This document shows positions 59,201-64,000 of a stretch of 64,000 bases of DNA, in pieces. A program made the translations under genes and the position numbers. A model generated the notes under the pieces. That model was not told the origin of the DNA. It saw only the letters and a list, made by a program, of their open reading frames with translations, and searched no databases. Numbering within the stretch: the stretch's first letter is position 1; every line of letters starts with the position of its first letter. This DNA is from Megaleporinus macrocephalus (lineage: Eukaryota; Chordata; Actinopteri; Characiformes; Anostomidae): contig CM038720.1 of assembly GCA_021613375.1 (NCBI GenBank), positions 19,615,215 through 19,679,214 of the forward strand. The letters are read 5' to 3'.

Positions 59201-62200
59201 ACAAAAACCTACTTTACTTTCAATGCAAGGCAGTAGAACAAAAAATTTTTCCAAGCTATTTTGGAGCACTTCTATTGGTCCCTTCATCATGAAATGTTTA
59301 CACTATGTAAACAACCATTGTTGTGTTATAATAATGTAGAAAACTCAAAATCAACAAAAATGGAGATATGGATAGCGATGATATACAGCATGTGTATTGT
59401 AACGTAATAAGTCATGATGACAATGGATAGTGTTATATTGCCCTAATGATGACATTTTTCCACTAATTAGTGTATTTGTTAAATTTACTTGGTACCCCCC
59501 ACACACACACACACACACCAAGAGCATGCTGTACCCTGCCCATTATCAGAGCAGAGTGGAGCGGCAGACATTTTCACTAATCACTCACTTCCAGTTCCAC
59601 TCTGAGTTTTCTGTTTTCTGCTCCTCGCCCGCTCACACGTCAGAGAATGCCTGCACCATGTGATCCATTCTCATGATATTTATTAAATGTCTTAAATGTA
59701 TGGACACCACACACATTATTTAATTAAATGTTTAATTTATGGCTGTTAAACAAAAAACTAGTTAAACATTCTGAACTACAGGCAATCTAGAAATCTGCAA
59801 AGGTTAAAAGAAAGCCAGTGCTCTTAACACTATCTTCTTCATCATTCTGACAGCAAAACAGACAACATGACACAGACTCTGTGAGAATTTCCTGTATGTA
59901 GGTGCTGAACAGCTTCACTGTGCAGACGCTGTGTATGAATAGCCATCATATGTGAGCTGTAGAGTCACTGATGTATTACTCCTGTCATTCAGAAGTAGTC
60001 AGTGTGGATACTCCAGTGTGTGATACTGGAGCTGAGAGACAGAGAGAGACAGAGAGAAAGAACACTTAGTGAAAATTGTGTTGCTGCTATGTGGATCTCT
60101 AAGTGACACCGTTTGACTGAGACAGTAGAATGTATTGTAATATCTGAACTAGTGTCCAGCTGGACATGAAATGTCAACCCTAGGAGGATGAAGTCATGAT
60201 AACATCTTGAATCGCTGGAACAGTAACTATATTTAGACTGTTTAAACTGCAGTTTATTTGGCTTATGTATACATTGTGCTGTGACGTTACGAGAGCAGGG
60301 GCGGCTCTTATCGTTTCCTGAGTCATTTCGAATGAGCTGATTAAAATCTGGTTCGGTAGATTGGACACACTGGCCTTTTCACCCTCAGCTTATCCACCTC
60401 AGGACAGTGCAGTGCAGAGCACCTGATTCATTAAGGAGCTTACTAAAGCAGTGCCAGGCAAAAATAACAGCTTATTTGTAATCTCTGGTAGAGACCAGAG
60501 ACCAATCAATCCTAGTATTCTTACATCAAGAGACTGTGAGGTAATACAGCTCCTAAAAGAGTGTTTGGAACACACTGTGCTCTAAGAATGCACTTTAGTG
60601 TGTTCAGTGAAAGATTTAATGTGTTTTTTAAATACTGTTAAACATTCATGTTTAATATATTAATAATCCTGAAGGTGGATTTTTTTAGTGGCTGTGATGT
60701 AAACAGAGTGCTTTGATGTAAAATCCATCCACCTTGTTGGTCCACCTTGTAGAGGGAACGCTGCACAGTTTTTGATGGTCATCCTCTAGTCCTTCATCAG
60801 TCTCTGTTTTTTGGATATTTCTGGTTGGTGGACTCTACTCAGTCCAGCAGTGGCACTGAGGTATTTTAGAAGTCCAGCTCTGCTGTGTCTGATCCACTCA
60901 TACCAGCACAACACACAGTAACACACCACTACCACATCAGTGTCACTGCAGTGCTGAGAATGACCCACCACCCAAAAAATACCTGCCCTGTGGTGGGAGT
61001 ATACAGAGAATACTCCCATATACAGAGAAGCAGATGGACAACAGTCTGTAATTGTAGAACTACAAAGTGCTCCTACATAATCAGTGGAACTTATAAAATG
61101 GCAGTGAGTGTAGACACAATGAGGTGGTTTTAGTGTCATGGCTGGTCCATGTATGTAAATACGCTGGTTATGTAAATGCACTGTTTTTTATGACAGTCCA
61201 AAAGGTACTGTTTTTACAGCTTAGTTTCAGTATGTGGACTGTGGGGACTGAAATATAAACTAACTTTAAATATTGGGACACACTGATGTGGCAATGGTTG
61301 GCCGATATGCAGTATTTTTCATGTACATAAGTGCTACATAACCATTTATAAATGCCAAAATTGGTTAATACGTGTCTCTAACCAGTGCAGATATTTTGCG
61401 AGAAAAGAACCGAGAAGTGAACGGCACATTTTAAAAATAGCAGCCCTCAAATAACCCTGCACTGTTTTTGTTTGTGTGCCCCCTGATTAGGTTCTGGAAA
61501 GCTTTAAGATCATGGACTATAGTCTGCTGCTGGGGGTTCATGTGCTGGGTAAGAAGATGAGGGACAGAGGAGGCAGGGGAGACAGCAGGCGGCAGGGAAC
61601 CCAGAAAGTTCTCTACTCTACCGCCCTGGAGTCCATTCAGGGAGGAGGAAAACCAGCAGAGCCTCTTCCAGATGCCGACGATGAGACGTGAGTGTAATTG
61701 CATGATGCAATGAGTGATTAAAATTGTTTGAATGCATGGACAAAAATAATACTTCATCCAGTAATGCTAATGTTGCTGGCAACGAATGCAAGCTAGTGTG
61801 ACCCAGAAACCATTCATTTACTATAAGCATCATCAGTATTTTTCCTGTAACATGTTTATTATTATCTGGGTGGTTATAATTACTATTCCATGTGGTTTCT
61901 GTTTCTGTACACTGTGAAACAGCCAGTGGGCTAAGCATGCCTGATGGAGAGTGAAGACCCAAAGGAGTGCTTTAGTCAGTAATGCTAAAGATACTGAAAA
62001 CAAATAGATAAAGCAGTTGGCACACCACCAGTCACATACAGCAAACAAAAGCCCCTGTAGATTTAGTAAATGTCACCAATTTTTCAAAAACTGAATAATG
62101 TTAGAATGTGAATAATGTTTGAGATGTAAACAGAGTGATTTGGAGTGGTTTGGTGTGCAATGGTTCAGGTGTTCTTTAAAGTGGTGATGATGGGAAGCAG

Positions 62201-63630
62201 GAGTTACTATGTCTACAACACAGGCCATACATTCATTATATGGCATTGTAATTCAGGTCATTCACGGCTATTTAGAGGAAGAATGTACATGTATGGCAAA
62301 GCATATCATTGCTGTCAAATGAAAAAAGTAAAGTATGTTTTTGGTCTCTACTGTAAAATTGCAATTTTGGAGATACTTGTTTTTCATTGGACAGCGACGA
62401 TATAGGATTTGGAAAATTATAAAGGGTGCAGCAATTTTCAAAAATGCCATTAATTTTCCTTACAAAGAAAACTTATATCTGGGGTGATATGTGCAAGACA
62501 CTGACTACAGATTAACAACTATGAGGCCATTATGTTAGTAAATTGTAATTGATTACATCTCAACAATAAAAACTTACATTTCAACTTATTACTCATAAGG
62601 CCCATTAATTTAAATAATACTTGTGACTGGTGAGTAGATAAAGCATGTTTTACGCTCCTGCATCCATCTAGTTGAGTGGCTGTAAGTGTGGAAAGGAGCT
62701 GGGTTACTTACAAGGTAACTCCACTGATTTTCACACAGATGTGCTCCAACTCTGCTGGCTACTGGCTGCAGTTACTCTGATGATGTATATAGATAGGTTT
62801 TAATGTGTTGGCCACAAGGGCCACACTGTGCAACATTCAAAAATACTTTTACAAAAACAAAAAACGGAAAGAGGTTATGGTGGCGACAGGACAACGCCCC
62901 CACCACCACGGTCATGCATGTATCTGCCACATTGTTGTGGTACTGCAGCACCTTTATACATAATTAGTAGGATCAGTATGTTTCCTGTGCACTATTGATG
63001 AACGTCTGTGCAGTTACACACTTGTGTTCTTAAGTAAAGGCTATGTTTTATTTCGAATCATCATTTGCATGCTAATATTATTCCACAGATTGATGGAACA
63101 CTTTTAAAAATGGTTCTCTATGGCACCATAAAGGTTTCTTCAGTTGTTACAAGCTTGATACCAACACTGTAGCAGAACCACTGAACAATATGAAGATCCT
63201 TTATATTCTTAACAAAAGAACCCTTGAATAAAAATATTTATTGAGTGTGTTTGGCATGATGACCATTCCTAGTTATAAAAAACTTCCCACAGTTCAAAGA
63301 CATGCATGTTAGGTTGATGGGTCACTCTAAATTGCCCGTAGATGTGTGTGTGTGTGTGCGTGAGTGTGTGTTGGCCATGCGATGGACTGGCGACCTGTCC
63401 ATGATGTACCCCACCTTCGCCTGATGAAGCTGGGATTGGTTCCAGGCTTCGTGTGACCCCAAATAGCAGGATCAAGAGGAAGATAATGGATGGATGGATG
63501 GACTTGAATAGTTTGAATAGAGTAAAGAACTGTTTTCATTTTTTTTTAGAATGGGCGGAATCCCTGCTAAACACAAAGACGAAAAGTTGCTGATCTTTTT
63601 GGGAATCATCGACATCCTGCAGTCGTACAG
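49572..63630 (+). CDS. Type I PI4P 5-kinase beta, exons 1-7, partial at right edge
   Basis: Joined exons 49572-49637, 54577-54707, 55773-55890, 56092-56244, 57851-58150, 61491-61687 and 63550-63630 give about 349 residues. The enzyme phosphorylates PI4P to PI(4,5)P2 at the inner face of the plasma membrane. Seen: the N-lobe entry [23 protein letters not shown]-binding Lys in DEFIIKT (about residue 137), [12 protein letters not shown] (202-213), catalytic-region IMDYSLLLG (Asp about 265), and GIIDILQSY at the end. The phrases [31 protein letters not shown] and [17 protein letters not shown] favour beta over alpha or gamma. The short start ([14 protein letters not shown]) also fits beta. About 190 residues, including the activation loop that gives substrate choice, should lie beyond 64000. 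Odd: GASSSWF where relatives have GASGSLF. Confidence 0.95.
49759..50091. mobile_element. MITE family A, TTAA-bounded copy in pip5k1b intron
   Basis: TTAA at 49755-49758 and at 50092-50095. Ends TGAAGAATTCCA and TAGTTCTCCT. Signatures TTACAGTGGTGGTCATGGGA and GTGTTGTAGATATAAAGACC. Confidence 0.75.
50138..50262. repeat. Palindrome with (TA)n centre
   Basis: The left arm 50138-50161 (CTAATATCATATGTAAAACA then TCAT) and the right arm 50239-50262 (ATGATGTTTTACATATAATA then TTAG) are inverted repeats with one mismatch. They surround about 37 TA units (50165-50238). Confidence 0.92.
50395..50620. mobile_element. MITE family A, right half
   Basis: AGGCAGCGTATTCATAACCC, GTCCTATCAACGCCACTGTA, TTTCATACCAAACCACTCTG and GTGTTTACATCTTAACTATT follow the family order. 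Confidence 0.65.
51130..51300 (-). pseudogene. LINE ORF2 C-terminal remnant (minus strand)
   Basis: The minus frame reads [20 protein letters not shown], then [20 protein letters not shown], the segment after the reverse-transcriptase thumb in Rex1-like LINEs (compare the family pattern LLVxFYRSxIESILTYxITVW). It is short and isolated. Confidence 0.65.
51300..51480. repeat. Dispersed repeat D copy
   Basis: TGGTGCTTTATAGAACCACA, TATGCAAAGAACCATTTAAG and TTTAAAATGGTTCTTTTGGC. Confidence 0.5.
52505..52890. mobile_element. MITE family B copy in pip5k1b intron
   Basis: ACCAACAAGGTACAGTGGAC, ACTGCTGTGTCTGATCCACA, GAGAATGACCCACCGCCTAA, AACAGATGGACTACAGTCTG and TGTAGAACTACAAAGTGCAC follow the family order. 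Confidence 0.75.
52900..54576. other. pip5k1b intron, 3' part
   Basis: No further element or exon recognised. The acceptor TCTGTTTGCTCTCAG ends at 54576. Confidence 0.5.
54577..54707 (+). CDS. pip5k1b exon 2
   Basis: 43 codons plus two bases. Encodes [20 protein letters not shown] and MVESVFLP, the N-lobe start. Donor TTCCCAG/GTATTC. Confidence 0.95.
54795..54880 (+). mobile_element. SINE fragment
   Basis: GCAAGGGTTCGATTCCCTGG contains a tRNA B-box, followed by AACCAGGGTCCAGG as in the SINE at 18528. Confidence 0.5.
55050..55340 (+). mobile_element. Tc1-derived fragment
   Basis: CTAGAGGTCCAAAAGTATGC, GAATGGGATGTTCTGGATCA, GGGGTATAAAGACCTCCAGC and TTGGGCTGTGGAGCAGTCCA resemble remnants of a fish Tc1-like element (the GGGCTGTGGAGCAGTGG region). 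No intact frame. Confidence 0.45.
55437..55660. repeat. Intronic repeat F, copy 1
   Basis: GATATGTGAAAAGTAGTCAA, GTGAAATTCTTAGCCCTGTT and AAAATCATATAAAGCTTGGC recur at 58278-58460 in another intron of the same gene. Confidence 0.75.
55773..55890 (+). CDS. pip5k1b exon 3
   Basis: Completes Ser66, then 39 codons ([20 protein letters not shown] to KPDDYL). Donor TATCTG/GTGAGC, phase 0. Confidence 0.96.
56092..56244 (+). CDS. pip5k1b exon 4
   Basis: 51 codons, phase 0. Holds the nucleotide-binding strands: [20 protein letters not shown]. The Lys in IIK (about 137) is the ATP-contacting residue of the family. Confidence 0.96.
56560..56935. repeat. Local repeats of a CACCTTAAATGG motif
   Basis: Four variants of CACCTTAAATGGCGCAGC occur at about 56618, 56796, 56819 and 56881, with TTCTTGTTTGA near 56595 and 56780. 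Source unknown. Confidence 0.5.
57040..57490. mobile_element. MITE family A copy in pip5k1b intron
   Basis: Both halves are present: AGTGGTTTGGTGTAAAACGC and CACAGTGGTGGTGATAGGAA on the left; GTGTTGTAGACATAATGACC, GTTCCCATCACCTCCACTGT and ATTTCACACCAAACCCACTC on the right. The terminal ends are lost. Confidence 0.75.
57851..58150 (+). CDS. pip5k1b exon 5
   Basis: 100 codons, phase 0, acceptor CTTTGTTGCAG, donor GCCGG/GTCAGT. Contains [20 protein letters not shown] and [12 protein letters not shown]. Confidence 0.97.
58278..58460. repeat. Intronic repeat F, copy 2
   Basis: GATATGTGAAAAGTAGTCAA and ATGAAATTCTTAGCCCTGGT match 55437. The adjoining segment 58455-58620 (AATATTGGGACACACTAATG; AACCATTTATAAATGCCCAA) recurs at 61210-61400. 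Confidence 0.75.
59137..59395. mobile_element. MITE family C, complete copy
   Basis: The left end ATATCGTTGCTGTCCAATGA and the right end GGAGATATGGATAGCGATGATAT are inverted repeats. Core TTCTATTGGTCCCTTCATCA and CTATGTAAACAACCATTGTT. About 258 bp. Confidence 0.75.
59499..59519. repeat. (CA)n microsatellite
   Basis: About 10 CA units. Confidence 0.9.
60715..61165. mobile_element. MITE family B copy in pip5k1b intron
   Basis: CCACCTTGTTGGTCCACCTT, GGTTGGTGGACTCTACTCAG, CACTGCAGTGCTGAGAATGA, TGTAGAACTACAAAGTGCTC and GAGGTGGTTTTAGTGTCATG: the longest copy here. Confidence 0.8.
61210..61400. repeat. Intronic repeat F, right part, copy 2
   Basis: AATATTGGGACACACTGATG, AACCATTTATAAATGCCAAA and GTGCAGATATTTTGCG match 58455-58620. 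Confidence 0.75.
61491..61687 (+). CDS. pip5k1b exon 6
   Basis: 65 codons plus two bases, acceptor CCCCCTGATTAG, donor GAGAC/GTGAGT. Contains [17 protein letters not shown], then the variable linker [19 protein letters not shown], then [13 protein letters not shown]. Confidence 0.96.
62100..62290. mobile_element. MITE family A, left half
   Basis: GAGATGTAAACAGAGTGATT, GAGTGGTTTGGTGTGCAATG and AGTTACTATGTCTACAACAC. Confidence 0.65.
62300..62405. mobile_element. MITE family C, internally deleted copy
   Basis: Left end ATATCATTGCTGTCAAATGA and right end TTCATTGGACAGCGACGATA are only about 105 bp apart, so the core is missing. Confidence 0.65.
62410..63095. other. pip5k1b intron, no element recognised
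   Basis: No exon, RNA gene or repeat recognised. Confidence 0.4.
63100..63240. repeat. Dispersed repeat D copy
   Basis: AAAATGGTTCTCTATGGCAC, GTAGCAGAACCACTGAACAA and AAAAGAACCCTTGAATAAAA. Confidence 0.45.
63285..63507 (+). mobile_element. tRNA-type SINE, 5'-truncated
   Basis: CCCACAGTTCAAAGACATGC, TCTAAATTGCCCGTAGATGT, a GT run, GCGATGGACTGGCGACCTGT, GAAGCTGGGATTGGTTCCAG and the tail ATGGATGGATGGATGG: the standard fish SINE body without its tRNA head. Confidence 0.85.
63550..63630 (+). CDS. pip5k1b exon 7
   Basis: Completes Thr322, then [20 protein letters not shown] and DILQSY, plus two bases of Arg. Acceptor TTTTTTTTAG, donor TACAG/GTACGA. The gene continues past the window. Confidence 0.95.
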
Positions 63631-63649
63631 GTACGAATCGTGTGACTAT

Positions 63650-64000
63650 GTAACATTAAAACCACTTCCACACTTAATGGTCAGAACCCCACAGGACCAC
63701 CACAGAGCAAGTATTATTTGGGTGTTTTATTCTTACCACTGCAGTGATGTTGACGTGGTGATGTTTTAGTGTGTGTTGAATCAGTTAATGTGGATCAGAC
63801 ATAGCAGTGCTGCTTATAGTTTGATATTTCAGGTATTATTTGGTTGGTGGACTTGTCTTAGTCCAGCAGTGACAGTGAGGTGTTTAAAAACTCCAGCAGG
63901 ATTGCTATGTCTGACCCCCTCATACCAGTGCATCACACACTAACACACCACATTAGAGTCACTGCAGTGCTGAGAATGATCCAAAACCCAAATAATACCT
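63650..64000. mobile_element. MITE family B copy, cut by window edge
   Basis: The left end AACATTAAAACCACTTCCAC is followed by CACCACAGAGCAAGTATTAT, GTGGACTTGTCTTAGTCCAG and CACTGCAGTGCTGAGAATGA. It continues beyond 64000. Confidence 0.75.

Overview
This window is nuclear DNA from a vertebrate, almost certainly a teleost fish. Coding sequence is sparse and split into short exons with GT/AG junctions. The rest is AT-rich and full of fish-type repeats: tRNA-derived SINEs, Rex1-like LINE fragments, a dead Tc1/mariner transposase, short inverted-repeat DNA elements, and microsatellites. The repeat mix feels otophysan (characin, catfish or knifefish lineage), but that is an impression and was not tested by any search.

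Only two protein-coding genes are well supported, both on the + strand. (1) At 28718-32183 a four-exon gene encodes a secreted coiled-coil protein of about 208 residues. It has a signal peptide and two N-glycosylation sequons, and it resembles the N-terminal half of angiopoietin-like proteins 3 and 8 without a fibrinogen domain. (2) At 49572-63630 the first seven coding exons of a type I phosphatidylinositol-4-phosphate 5-kinase, best matched to the beta isoform (pip5k1b), run off the right edge. About 349 residues are present, covering most of the kinase core. The two genes show no obvious functional link: one product would be secreted and the other acts at the cytoplasmic face of membranes.

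Layout. 1-1455: G-skewed 61-bp minisatellite. 2.0-2.7 kb: a TA-flanked MITE beside a CpG-rich block with a possible minus-strand first exon. 3-24 kb: gene-poor DNA with dispersed repeats, an eroded AT-rich satellite (14.3-15.9 kb) and a cluster of GA/CT microsatellites (10-24 kb). 25-28 kb: LINE tail and SINE halves around a long (AT)n tract. 28.7-32.3 kb: the secreted-protein gene, with a perfect 50-bp-arm hairpin in its last intron. 33-36 kb: LTR-like block, LINE reverse-transcriptase remnant and dead transposase. 36-43 kb: repeats, an (AAT)n/(ATT)n hairpin and an exon-like CpG cluster. 43.1-45.4 kb: about 90 copies of a 25-bp minisatellite with an exact 700-bp higher-order duplication. 49.6-64 kb: pip5k1b, with MITEs, LINE and SINE pieces in its introns.

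At least 16 copies of one TTAA-flanked palindromic MITE family (called A here), six of a TA-flanked family (B) and five sites of a third family (C) account for much of the non-coding sequence. I did not find a clearly new multi-gene system. The most distinctive points are the intronic perfect hairpin, the splice-signal-like minisatellites, the ANGPTL-like gene with its short last exon, and the MITE families.
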